From: UBA1737 sp964541525
Lineage (GTDB): Bacteria > Bacillota_I > Bacilli_A > ML615J-28 > CAG-313
DNA: 64,000 nt
NCBI GenBank assembly: GCA_964541525.1
Contig: CAZIQF010000006.1
Span: 1-64,000, forward strand
Direction of reading: 5' to 3'
Shown: in pieces, positions 1-8,353 of the stretch
How the letters are laid out: every line of letters starts with the position of its first letter
Position numbering within the stretch: the first letter of the stretch is position 1
Translations under genes and position numbers: made by a program
Notes under the pieces: generated by a model
What the model was told of the DNA's origin: nothing
Database searches by the model: none
Seen by the model: only the letters and a program-made list of their open reading frames with translations

Positions 1-60
1 ATTAGTTCATTATCAATTAAAATATTTATGAACAATTTATATTATACGAGGAGGACTAAT

Positions 61-414
61 ATGAAAACTGATAAAATTATTGCTGAAAAAATTGCTAGTG
101 AGTATGCACCAAAGGTGGATAAAAAGGTAATAGCTTTAAAGAAATTAGACAGACAAGCTAAAAAAGGAGCAGAGATTTTTGCTTATATCTTTGGTAGTGT
201 ATTTTCATTAGTATTGGGTACTGGAATGTGCTTTGCGATGGGTGAAATAGGTGATAGTTCTATTACATCAATGATAATAGGAATTATTATTGGATTAGTA
301 GGAATTCTTGGAGTATCCATTAATTATCCTATTTATAAAAAACTACTACGAAAAGGAAAAGAAAAATACGGTAGTGATATTATTAGACTAGCAAAAGAAA
401 TTGTAGAAGAATAA
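61..414 (+). CDS. small two-helix membrane protein, function unknown
   Basis: 117 residues with a charged N-terminal third, two adjacent hydrophobic helices (about residues 40-60 and 67-87) and a charged tail. The start at 61 is chosen because a strong GAGGAGG ribosome site lies 6-7 bases upstream. An in-frame ATG at 28 would place that site inside the gene. It sits 26 bases before a TetR gene and probably belongs to the same transcript. From memory, similar small proteins in clostridia are sometimes labelled dihydropteridine reductase, but I see no reductase motif here, so I treat the function as unknown. Confidence 0.75.
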   Translation: MKTDKIIAEKIASEYAPKVDKKVIALKKLDRQAKKGAEIFAYIFGSVFSLVLGTGMCFAMGEIGDSSITSMIIGIIIGLVGILGVSINYPIYKKLLRKGKEKYGSDIIRLAKEIVEE

Positions 415-440
415 TTAAACTATTAATTTAGGAGGAGAGT

Positions 441-1010
441 ATGAAAAATCATGAAAGTAAGTATTATAATACAGCTTTATTAATGAATGAAGCTCTTCTT
501 ATATTGCTTGAAAAAAAAGAATATGAATTTGTTACTGTAAAAGAAATATGTGAGAAAGCAGGAGTTAATAGATCAACATTTTATCTACATTATGAATCAC
601 TTGACGATTTATTAGAAGAAACAATTGCTAATACTAATAAAAAATTTCAAGATGCTTTTAACAACAAGACTATCAATCCAATAACTTTACCTAAAGAAGA
701 GTTATTCTTTATAAAAGAAGAAGAGTTAGTGCCATATTTAAATTTTGTTAAGGAAAATAAACGTATATATAAATTAATGTTTAAATACTCATATATATTC
801 AAAGGTGAAGTTAAACTTAAGGAATTTTATGATGATATTGTTACAATAGTGTTTGATAAATATGGAGTAACAAAACAAGAAAGAGATTATGTGTTTGCAT
901 ACTATACAAGTGGTGTTGTTGCAATAATTCAAAAATGGCTTGAAAATGACTGTATTGAAGATATTTCTTTTATAACAAATTTAATTATTAAATTAAGTAA
1001 CCATAAATAG
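441..1010 (+). CDS. TetR/AcrR-family transcriptional regulator
   Basis: 189 residues. The N-terminal 60 residues form a typical TetR DNA-binding domain, with the recognition-helix signature VNRSTFYLHYESLDDLLEE at about residues 42-60. The remainder is an all-helical ligand/dimer domain of the type often found in low-GC Gram-positives. A strong AGGAGGAG site precedes the ATG. The gene lies between two small genes and upstream of a cardiolipin synthase, with gaps of 15-30 bases, so autoregulation of this envelope-related operon is a reasonable inference. The ligand cannot be read from the sequence. Confidence 0.9.
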   Translation: MKNHESKYYNTALLMNEALLILLEKKEYEFVTVKEICEKAGVNRSTFYLHYESLDDLLEETIANTNKKFQDAFNNKTINPITLPKEELFFIKEEELVPYLNFVKENKRIYKLMFKYSYIFKGEVKLKEFYDDIVTIVFDKYGVTKQERDYVFAYYTSGVVAIIQKWLENDCIEDISFITNLIIKLSNHK

Positions 1011-1024
1011 AAAGGAATTTTATA

Positions 1025-1456
1025 ATGCAAAAACAGGTAGAGCAAGAAATGTTAGAACTAAACAATCAGTTTAGTGAATTTTTAAAAACAAAAGGAATTA
1101 AAGCTAAATTTAAATTAGCTTTTAATAATATGGCTGAATCTGCTAAAAAACAACATGAACAAGATGTAAAAACTTTTAACGAAATAAAAGAAAAATCAAA
1201 GGAAGAAAATAAAGATTTCGTAGAGTTTTTACAAGCAAAAGGAATTAAAGCTAAATTTCACGTAGTTGTTGAAAATATTAAAAAGGGAATTCGAGAATCA
1301 AAGGAAAAAACTATCCAACAAATTGCCAATTCTAATAATTATGTTCAACCAATTAAAAGCATTACTGCTGAAGAGTTAAATAAAGAGTTTAATGAGTTTT
1401 TAAAACTTAAAGGTTTATCAAACGAATATAAAGTTGAAATAGTTGAAACTAAATAG
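1025..1456 (+). CDS. protein with three internal repeats, unknown function
   Basis: 143 residues, soluble, lysine- and glutamate-rich, with no signal peptide or membrane helix. Three copies of a roughly 21-residue unit are visible, beginning near residues 16, 65 and 122: FSEFLKTKGIKAKF, FVEFLQAKGIKAKF and FNEFLKLKGLSNEY. The linkers are charged and likely helical. The first two copies are nearly identical in their core; the third has drifted. An AAAGGAA site lies before the ATG. It is sandwiched between a TetR gene and a cardiolipin synthase gene. I do not recognise a named family, although the conserved spacing suggests a real domain repeated three times. Confidence 0.75.
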   Translation: MQKQVEQEMLELNNQFSEFLKTKGIKAKFKLAFNNMAESAKKQHEQDVKTFNEIKEKSKEENKDFVEFLQAKGIKAKFHVVVENIKKGIRESKEKTIQQIANSNNYVQPIKSITAEELNKEFNEFLKLKGLSNEYKVEIVETK

Positions 1457-1526
1457 AAACTATAATACGGAGCCTATTAAGTTAGACTTCGTTTTTAATT
1501 TTAAAAAAGCTAATTGGGAAAAATTT

Positions 1527-3092
1527 ATGAAAAGAAAAATAGCATATAAAGCAGGATATAAAATAATAGAAAAGGAAATTAATTATATTCCTATAAGATA
1601 TATAATTGCTGTCTTAATTACACTTTTTAAAATCTTGGCAATAATAACAATAGTGATAGGATTATGTTATTATGTACCTTATTTTTATATTGCTGCATAC
1701 ATAACAACATTTGCTTGTGAATTAAAAATTATAGCATCTGATGATAATCCTGATTATAAAGTACCTTGGATGTTATTTGTGTTAGTGATTCCAATTGCTG
1801 GATTTATGTTATATTTCCTATTTGCGTCTAGAAAACTTAATAAAAAATATATTAAACGTTTAGAATATTTAAAAAACAAAACATATAAACATGATAGTAT
1901 TACTACATTAATTACACTAAAAATGGAAAATGGTTTAGCATATTCTCAAGCAAAAATGCTTTGTGAAATTGCAGATACAAATATATTTGAAAACACAAAA
2001 TTAAAATATTATTCTAGTGGTGAAGAATATTTTGTATCTTTAGTAAATGATCTTAAAAAAGCAGACAAGTTTATATTTATGGAATATTTTATTCTTGAAG
2101 AAGGATTATTTTGGAATTCGATTTTAGAAATATTAAAAGATAAAATTAGAGAAGGAGTAGAAGTAAAAGTCGTATATGATGATATAGGTTGTATGGCAAC
2201 TCTTCCTGGAAATTATAATAAGATATTAAAGTCATATGGAATAGATGCAACTCCTTTTTCAAGATTAAGAGGTGCCGCTGATAGTGAGTTTAATAATAGA
2301 AGTCATAGAAAAATAACAGTAATTGATGGCGTTATTGGTTATACTGGTGGAATCAATATTGCGGATGAATATATAAATCATATTGAAAGATATGGTCATT
2401 GGAAAGATACTGGTATTAGATTAGAAGGTAATGCAGTTAAAGAATTAACGAAATTATTTTTAATTGATTATGGAATTAACATTAAGAAGGAATTAGACGT
2501 AAAAAAAGAATATTACAATGTAACAACTAACACAATAAACAAAGGTTACGTAATACCATTTGGAGATGGTCCCAAACCTCTTTATGAAAGAAGAGTTGGT
2601 AAAAGTGTTATCCAAAATATGTTTAATATGGCAACCAAATATGCTTATGTTACTACGCCATATTTAATAATAGATAATGATTTATGCACAAGTATCGAAA
2701 ATGCATCATTAAGGGGTGTTGATGTAAGAATTGTAGTGCCACATATTCCAGATAAGAAAATAGTATTTGGAACGACTAGAAGTTTTTATAAACGTTTAAT
2801 GGAAGCAGGAGTAAAAATATATGAGTATGAGCCAGGTTTTATTCATGCAAAAACTTATGTCGTAGATGGTTTATACGCAATGATAGGTACGATAAATTTA
2901 GATTATAGAAGTTTAGTTCATCACTTTGAAAATGGTGTTTGGATGTATAAGTGTGAAGTGATTAAGGATATAAAAAAAGACTTAGATCAAACTTTATCTA
3001 AATCAATTGAAATAAAAAAAGAGATGTTAAAAACAAATTTAATTACAAGATTTGTAAGAGCAATAGTAAGAATATTTGCTCCAATGCTTTAA
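1527..3092 (+). CDS. cls: cardiolipin synthase (phospholipase D family)
   Basis: 521 residues from the ATG at 1527. The frame is open further upstream, but only with a TTG at 1443 that overlaps the previous gene. It joins phosphatidylglycerol molecules to make cardiolipin at the membrane. Three hydrophobic stretches occupy roughly the first 110 residues, followed by two phospholipase-D HKD motifs: HRKITVID (about 259-266) and HAKTYVVD (about 440-447), each followed by the usual GG/GT-x-N sequence. Length fits the family (about 480-510) with a modest N-terminal extension. It probably shares a transcript with the upstream TetR and repeat-protein genes and with the 8-TM gene 12 bases downstream. 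Confidence 0.93.
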   Translation: MKRKIAYKAGYKIIEKEINYIPIRYIIAVLITLFKILAIITIVIGLCYYVPYFYIAAYITTFACELKIIASDDNPDYKVPWMLFVLVIPIAGFMLYFLFASRKLNKKYIKRLEYLKNKTYKHDSITTLITLKMENGLAYSQAKMLCEIADTNIFENTKLKYYSSGEEYFVSLVNDLKKADKFIFMEYFILEEGLFWNSILEILKDKIREGVEVKVVYDDIGCMATLPGNYNKILKSYGIDATPFSRLRGAADSEFNNRSHRKITVIDGVIGYTGGINIADEYINHIERYGHWKDTGIRLEGNAVKELTKLFLIDYGINIKKELDVKKEYYNVTTNTINKGYVIPFGDGPKPLYERRVGKSVIQNMFNMATKYAYVTTPYLIIDNDLCTSIENASLRGVDVRIVVPHIPDKKIVFGTTRSFYKRLMEAGVKIYEYEPGFIHAKTYVVDGLYAMIGTINLDYRSLVHHFENGVWMYKCEVIKDIKKDLDQTLSKSIEIKKEMLKTNLITRFVRAIVRIFAPML

Positions 3093-3104
3093 TGGGAGGA
3101 ATAT

Positions 3105-3950
3105 ATGGATACAGTAAAGAAATGTGTTAAAAAAATATTATATCCTCATGTAGCTATAATATTAGTTTTATTTCCTATTTCATTAACATTAATGATATGG
3201 TCAATGATAAATTTGGGTGATGCTCATTTTATAACTATCATAGGATATATATTATCTACCTATACTTTAACAACAATTTGTTTAAGAATCCCTGATATCA
3301 TAAAACTTATAAAATATATTAAAAATGAAAATAAATATATTGTTAAATATAGAGAAGATGTTCATTTAAGAATTAAAATTAGTTTAGTTTTCTCATTTAT
3401 ATTCAACTCTGCTTATGCTATATTTCAATTCTTTATTGGATTATATCATGGTTCTTTTTGGTTTTATTCAATGTGTGCATATTATTTATTTTTAGCAATC
3501 ACAAGATTCTTTTTAATGAAATACACATTAAAGTTTAAACCCAACGAACAAGTAAAAGAAGAATTAATAAGGTATAGAAGATGTGGATGGATGATGTTAC
3601 TTCTAAATATGTCTTTATCTGTAATGGTCTTCTTTATGGTTTATTGGAATAGAACATTTAATCATCATAGAATAACTACAATAACTTTAGCTGCTTATAC
3701 ATTTATATCATTTACAATTGCTGTTATTAATTTCATTAAATATCAAAAATATAATAGTCCAATTTTTAATGCTACAAAATCAATTAGTTTAACATCTGCA
3801 AGTGTTTCAATCATCACTTTAGAAGCTACAATGTTAACATCGTTTGGTACTGATATGGATCCAACAATTAGAAAATTGTTTTTAGGATTGACTGGTGGAG
3901 TTGTATCTATATTTGTACTAATATTAGCTATTATAATTATTGTAAAATGA
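3105..3950 (+). CDS. integral membrane protein with about eight helices, unknown
   Basis: 281 residues with about eight hydrophobic segments: roughly 16-36, 42-60, 93-115, 117-137, 160-180, 190-209, 228-247 and 258-280. They are separated by short charged loops. GGGAGG lies just upstream of the ATG and the gap to the cardiolipin synthase gene is 12 bases, so cotranscription is likely. There is no transporter signature or catalytic motif I can identify. It is the last gene of the run beginning at 61. Confidence 0.75.
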   Translation: MDTVKKCVKKILYPHVAIILVLFPISLTLMIWSMINLGDAHFITIIGYILSTYTLTTICLRIPDIIKLIKYIKNENKYIVKYREDVHLRIKISLVFSFIFNSAYAIFQFFIGLYHGSFWFYSMCAYYLFLAITRFFLMKYTLKFKPNEQVKEELIRYRRCGWMMLLLNMSLSVMVFFMVYWNRTFNHHRITTITLAAYTFISFTIAVINFIKYQKYNSPIFNATKSISLTSASVSIITLEATMLTSFGTDMDPTIRKLFLGLTGGVVSIFVLILAIIIIVK

Positions 3951-4144
3951 TCAAAACAGTTAAATCATAAAGATGCTTAGATTTATCTAATTAGAATATA
4001 AAAAGGACCTATATTCCTATACCCCTACATAAAAGATAGATATCATGGCAGTTGTGCATTAAAAAAGTGAACTATAATTAGCTTTCGTCGATAGGTCACT
4101 TGACTTGTAGTTCGATATATAGGTTTTAAAGCCTATATAAGATT

Positions 4145-4170
4145 TTGCTCCATATTTGGAGCAATTTTTT
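4145..4170 (+). terminator. intrinsic terminator
   Basis: Perfect 7-bp stem TTGCTCC / GGAGCAA with a 6-base loop, followed directly by TTTTTT. It may end the 61-3950 operon or a short RNA made from the hairpin-rich stretch just upstream. Confidence 0.75.
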
Positions 4171-4296
4171 CTCCATTGGTATCTATAGTTTTGTTCAACT
4201 AAAGGGATTTGAACTAATATAATGATAAAATTCAAATTATGTTGTATAATAATGGCAGGCATCAAACAGTGGTTGATATTATCAATTTTGCCTCCA

Positions 4297-4325
4297 TTGT
4301 TTTAAAATAATAATTGAGTTATAAT
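4297..4325 (+). promoter_or_regulatory. vegetative-type promoter for the XRE gene
   Basis: TTGTTT at 4297-4302, a 17-base spacer, then TATAAT at 4320-4325. The start codon follows about 45 bases downstream. Confidence 0.6.
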
Positions 4326-4369
4326 ATTGTTGTGAGAGGCCAATCACCAAAAATATAAAGGAGATATTT

Positions 4370-5194
4370 ATGAATATAGGTAATAGAATAAAAGAATTAA
4401 GAGTTAAGAATAAAGTGACTCAGGAAGAACTTGCAAAAGCATTACAAGTTTCAACTCAAGCAGTGTCAAAATGGGAAAATGGTGGTTCACCAGATTTAGA
4501 ACTAATTCCATCAATAGCAACTTATTTTAATGTTACGACTGATTATTTATTCGATATGAATGAAAATAAAATTGTTGACATTGAAAAAAAACTTGCAACA
4601 TATATACAAAGTTTTCAGTTAGAGAATAGAGTTAATGTATTATATGACTTAGCATTTAAAATGTCCATTGCTGCACGTGGTGATGAAATTGAAGATTTAG
4701 AAAAATTTAATGAGATTATTAAAAATGATGATCTATTTTCTACTGTAATAGGTCCAGAAGGTATTGCAATCACATCACTTGCAAAAGATAATAAAATATT
4801 TATGTGTCTTCCTAAAGATGATAAATCAAATTATTCAAAAATGCTAATAAGTAAAGATCAACAAAGAAAGTTTTGTGAATACTTAAGTGATGAATTGTTT
4901 TACAATACATTAGTGCTATTGTATTCAAGACATGGAGGTAACTTTACTGAACAACTACTAATCGATAATTTGAATATAACATATGATGAAGCAAGGTTAG
5001 TTTTACAAAAAATGAAAGAGTTTAATATTGTCGATTGTTCAAATGTTTCAATCAATGATACAACAATGACACTATATGCTGTATTACCAAATCCTCAAAT
5101 TGTTGGATTAATAGCAATGCTCGATATGGTTGTAAATAGACCGAATCATTATTGTTATTATTTTGGAGGTCCTAATAGCTATTTCAAAAGGTAA
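4370..5194 (+). CDS. XRE-family regulator with C-terminal winged-helix-like region
   Basis: 274 residues. The first 65 are a standard Cro/C1-type HTH: TQEELAKALQVSTQAVSKWE is the two-helix core at about 18-37, and the domain ends with the common NVTTDYLFDM. The remainder contains a region at about 180-225 (TEQLLIDNLNITYDEARLVL) that looks like a second winged-helix motif. That would give a two-HTH architecture, but this part is inference. The ribosome site AAGGAGAT lies before the ATG. The gene borders a degraded region and an RHS locus, so a role in accessory-gene control is possible but not shown. Confidence 0.85.
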   Translation: MNIGNRIKELRVKNKVTQEELAKALQVSTQAVSKWENGGSPDLELIPSIATYFNVTTDYLFDMNENKIVDIEKKLATYIQSFQLENRVNVLYDLAFKMSIAARGDEIEDLEKFNEIIKNDDLFSTVIGPEGIAITSLAKDNKIFMCLPKDDKSNYSKMLISKDQQRKFCEYLSDELFYNTLVLLYSRHGGNFTEQLLIDNLNITYDEARLVLQKMKEFNIVDCSNVSINDTTMTLYAVLPNPQIVGLIAMLDMVVNRPNHYCYYFGGPNSYFKR

Positions 5195-5731
5195 AATGGT
5201 TAGTATTATTTATTTCTTGATGAGATTTATTGTATTAAATATTTTGAAAGAGTAATTAACTTTTTTAGATTATCAATGGATTGTTCAATCTTTATAACTT
5301 GATCTAATTCTAAAATATTATCTTCAGAAATTTCTTCGTTATTAACAGAAAAAAATAATTGTACAACATACCATTTCTCATATGATGAAAGTATTGAATT
5401 AATAAATATAAATAATTTTGAAATTATTCAAGATTCTTTTTATGATTATTGAAAATATGGTGAATGTATATATGGAACCAGATATAAAATCATATTTAGT
5501 AGAATTATATAATAGTATTTGTTAAAAAAATATCTTTGTTAGAGATAGTGAATTGAAAAAGAGAAATTTAACAAAGCATATAAATATATTTTATTTTTAT
5601 AATTATATTGAAATTTTATCGAGAAGTTATAAGGTTTTTCAAATTGTATAATAATAAAAGTGAAGTTAAATATATCATAAGACAATTAGACCATCAAAGA
5701 TTTAGGTAAAAACTGATATTTTTCTTAAACA
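5195..5731. other. gene-free stretch holding readable gene fragments
   Basis: About 540 bases with no intact gene. On the plus strand one frame is open from 5303 to 5449, stops at TGA 5450-5452, and continues in the same frame from 5453 to TAA 5510-5512; the sequence around the stop (DSFYDY, stop, KYGECIYGTRYKIIF) reads like one protein interrupted by a nonsense codon. On the minus strand a 66-codon open stretch covers 5230-5427 and ends at 5227-5229. Both cannot be genuine where they overlap. I cannot assign either to a family. The rest shows nothing. Confidence 0.4.
5303..5512 (+). pseudogene. possible gene remnant with an internal stop
   Basis: 49 codons without a start codon, an in-frame TGA at 5450-5452, then 19 more codons to TAA. 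The composition (aromatic, charged, few low-complexity runs) resembles coding sequence, and the TGA could be a mutated TGG Trp codon. It lies just before an RHS fragment, where displaced immunity or tail fragments are common, but no family was recognised. A minus-strand reading of part of the same DNA is an alternative. Confidence 0.25.
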
Positions 5732-7651
5732 TTGTCATTATACGCTTATGCATATTCGTTGCGTATTCAGTTAGATGATGATATAATAAGCAGAAATAGC
5801 TATGTTAATTCAATTTATGGAAATCTAATGGTTTCATTAGGTAGACAGTATGATTACTTTAATGAAACTTGTTTACCATTATATGGATATATTGAGATGT
5901 TAATCACTGGAAATAGCTATGCATCAAATGCTACACTTACTGTTTTAAAAGAAAAAATGACTGTTTTTACTTTGTCTAAACATTATGATAATTTTGGTAT
6001 GATGAAATTATTGTCATATACCAACGATTCTGCTATTGCAGCTAGAATTGAATATGATTATGAAAAAAACAATGAAAAAATCTCTACATTAATTAGCAGA
6101 GAGAAGATTATTACAAATAATAAAACTATAGACAATGAATATTCATACTATACAGATGACAAGTTAAAAGAACTAAAAACATCAAATGTAACATATAGAA
6201 AATTTGAATATAATCATTTAGGTTATTTAACTAGAGATAATTATTTATTAATAAATAAAGATTTTGTGTATGAATATGATGATTTAGGAAATATCCTTTC
6301 AAATAAAGTATTTAATCACAATACTTCTAACTTAATTAAAAATAATATCTACACATATAGTAGTTATTTTCCGACATTGCTTACTTCATATAATGATAAA
6401 ACTATTGAATATAATGATGAGTTATTTGGTAATCCAACATCTTATGGAAATGAAAGTGGAAAACGTTTATTTACTTGGCAAGGTAAAAAATTAATTGAAG
6501 TTGTTGATACTAGCAAAAATTTAAATATTGAATTTAAATATGATGATAAGGGCTTAAGAATAAGAAAAAAATCTAATAATATTGAAACAAAATATTTTTA
6601 TGAAGGAAAAAATCTTGTTCTTGAAAAAACTCAAAATATTGAAAAATATTATTATTATGATGAAAATGATAATCTATTTGGCTTTGGATTAAAAGAAAAC
6701 AATCTTGTTACTAATTATTACTATATTCGTGATTTAAATGGGGTAATAATTGGAATGTTAGATTCTAATGGTAACTTGGTTGTAGAATATTGTTATGATT
6801 CTTTTGGAAATCTATTAACAATAAGTGGCAGTCTTGCAGACACAATTGGTATAGAAAATAATATGTTATATAAAGGTTACTACTTTGATTTTGATTTACA
6901 AATGTATTATTTGAAATCAAGATTTTATGTACCTGAATGGGGTAGATTTTTAAATAGCGATGATCCTAGATTATTAGGTGCATATTCGATATTAACTCAA
7001 AATAGAAACTTATTTGCATATTGTAATAATGATCCAATTCAAAATATTGATGAAAATGGACAGTTCTTTAAAAAAATAAGACAAAAAATTTGGAAATGGC
7101 TTGTAAATAACTTTTTTGTAAATATCAGTTTCACTTTCTCTAAAAAAATTGATATGGGAAGTGGATATATTGATCTTGAAGAAACTACGCCTCTTGTTGG
7201 AAATTCTTGGTCTTTATTTTCAATAGACATAGGATATAGTTCTGGTGATTGGTCTTTAAATTTTGGAATTGGAGGGCCTTTATCAATTAATTTCGGTTCT
7301 GATGGAGTTTATTTAAAAGGAGAAATGGACATTTATAAACGCACAGTAGAAATGAGTGCCGGTTTTGCTGATAATAATACGCTTTTCATTGAAAGTGGTG
7401 GATATAAGGAAGTATCAGAAAATTGCAATCTTGGATTTAAAATTGGATACGAAATAAATATTAATTATGATAAGTTAGCTTATGCCTTTGCTACAATATG
7501 TGTTTATGGTGTGACAATCGTTATTGCTGGATCAGGAGTTGTAGCAGCTCCTTATACTGGTGGTGCATCTACTGTTGTTACGGCAGCTGCAGTATGTGTA
7601 TTATTAACAATGATTGCAAATGAAAATAATTCAGGAGATAATATATTATGA
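5732..7651 (+). CDS. RHS/YD-repeat protein, N-terminally truncated, with variable C-terminal tail
   Basis: Open frame of 639 codons. YD-type repeats run through about residues 50-380, for example FEYNHLGYLTRDNY, YEYDDLGNIL and VVEYCYDSFGNLL. The conserved RHS core end follows, with YYLKSRFYVPEWGRFLNSDD and then FAYCNNDPIQNIDENG at about 430-443. Beyond it comes a roughly 196-residue non-repeat tail, as in polymorphic toxins, ending in a hydrophobic Gly/Ala/Val-rich stretch (about 600-630). RHS proteins normally exceed 1000 residues with an export or anchoring N-terminus. Here the frame opens only after a stop at 5726-5728 and the first codon is TTG with no clear ribosome site; the first in-frame ATG is about 100 bases inside. 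It is probably a displaced RHS tip rather than a full gene. Its stop overlaps the next start by 4 bases. Confidence 0.75.
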   Translation: MSLYAYAYSLRIQLDDDIISRNSYVNSIYGNLMVSLGRQYDYFNETCLPLYGYIEMLITGNSYASNATLTVLKEKMTVFTLSKHYDNFGMMKLLSYTNDSAIAARIEYDYEKNNEKISTLISREKIITNNKTIDNEYSYYTDDKLKELKTSNVTYRKFEYNHLGYLTRDNYLLINKDFVYEYDDLGNILSNKVFNHNTSNLIKNNIYTYSSYFPTLLTSYNDKTIEYNDELFGNPTSYGNESGKRLFTWQGKKLIEVVDTSKNLNIEFKYDDKGLRIRKKSNNIETKYFYEGKNLVLEKTQNIEKYYYYDENDNLFGFGLKENNLVTNYYYIRDLNGVIIGMLDSNGNLVVEYCYDSFGNLLTISGSLADTIGIENNMLYKGYYFDFDLQMYYLKSRFYVPEWGRFLNSDDPRLLGAYSILTQNRNLFAYCNNDPIQNIDENGQFFKKIRQKIWKWLVNNFFVNISFTFSKKIDMGSGYIDLEETTPLVGNSWSLFSIDIGYSSGDWSLNFGIGGPLSINFGSDGVYLKGEMDIYKRTVEMSAGFADNNTLFIESGGYKEVSENCNLGFKIGYEININYDKLAYAFATICVYGVTIVIAGSGVVAAPYTGGASTVVTAAAVCVLLTMIANENNSGDNIL

Positions 7652-8199
7652 TAATAAAGAATCAACTAGATAAAAAATTAATGACCAAAATGTTAGCAAA
7701 AGTTATAAAGTATGGGAATTTGCAAAAAAGTAAAAATGTACGAATTTTGATACTTATAATGCTTATAGGTGGTTCTGTTTCAATATTTAATTATTTCGTT
7801 TTGGTTCATGATTTAATAATTTTAATTATAGGATTACTTGCAATTCCATATGGAATATTCCTAATCTTTAGATGGAAAAACACATTAAATAAAGCATATA
7901 AAGAATTACTAAATCTTAAATTAAAATCATTTGACACAGTAGAATTCGTTTATAAAACATATGAGTTTGATAAAAAAAATCTAGTAATAACTACAATAGA
8001 TGGTTATAAGACTGATGTATTAAAACTATCTTTTGAGGGTTATTATAAGATTTGGATTGAGAGATATACTAATTTTATTGTTATTCAATTTAATCAAAAA
8101 CAAGATGTTAAAATTGCCGTAATTGAATCTAATGAATTAGATTTGTTTAAAAAATATTGTCTTGATAATAAATTTGAATTTTCAATTATAGAAAGCTAA
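7648..8199 (+). CDS. membrane protein, candidate immunity protein for the RHS tail (YcxB-like)
   Basis: 183 residues. It has a charged N-terminus, two membrane helices (about 31-52 and 55-75), then a soluble region of about 100 residues. That region runs from KTYEFDKKNLVITT through a WIERYTNFIVIQF strand pair to LFKKYC. The order of two helices then a small beta-rich domain resembles YcxB-like proteins. The start overlaps the RHS stop (ATGA), which implies translational coupling. Small genes tightly coupled behind an RHS tail usually encode the cognate immunity protein; a membrane-bound immunity protein would fit a membrane-acting tail. Function is inferred from position and topology only. 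Confidence 0.6.
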   Translation: MIIKNQLDKKLMTKMLAKVIKYGNLQKSKNVRILILIMLIGGSVSIFNYFVLVHDLIILIIGLLAIPYGIFLIFRWKNTLNKAYKELLNLKLKSFDTVEFVYKTYEFDKKNLVITTIDGYKTDVLKLSFEGYYKIWIERYTNFIVIQFNQKQDVKIAVIESNELDLFKKYCLDNKFEFSIIES

Positions 8200-8255
8200 G
8201 AATATTAAATGATTTATTAATTCTTTTAAATTTAATATATCTAACAATTTATAAG

Positions 8256-8298
8256 AGCTACTTAACACTTACAAAACAAGTGCTTAGGTAGCTTTTTC
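8256..8298 (+). terminator. intrinsic terminator after the RHS locus
   Basis: Long stem AGCTACTTAACACTT (8256-8270) with AAGTGCTTAGGTAGCT (8278-8293), 7-base loop, one bulge, then a T run. Confidence 0.8.
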
Positions 8299-8353
8299 TG
8301 TGTAAGTCCAGTTAGGATTTACGCATTATTTTTTTACTCTTTAGGAGGTTATT

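Larger units (their letters stand above)
3951..4369. other. gene-free stretch with three successive hairpins and a terminator
   Basis: About 420 bases without a convincing gene. Between 4066 and 4170 three stems follow one another: 4066-4075 with 4091-4100 (one mismatch), 4116-4122 with about 4132-4138, and 4145-4151 with 4158-4164, the last followed by six T. The rest is AT-rich. A promoter for the XRE gene lies at 4297-4325. A 68-codon minus-strand open frame at 4059-4265 has no recognisable family and runs through the terminator stem, so I do not call it. Confidence 0.5.

Noticed and set aside
1443..1526. TTG start for cardiolipin synthase
   Set aside because: It overlaps the previous gene and would give a non-family N-terminus; ATG 1527 fits better.
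4059..4265. Minus-strand 68-codon frame as a transposase tail or small gene
   Set aside because: It runs through the terminator stem, has no ribosome site, and its resemblance to the end of an IS transposase is too weak to claim.
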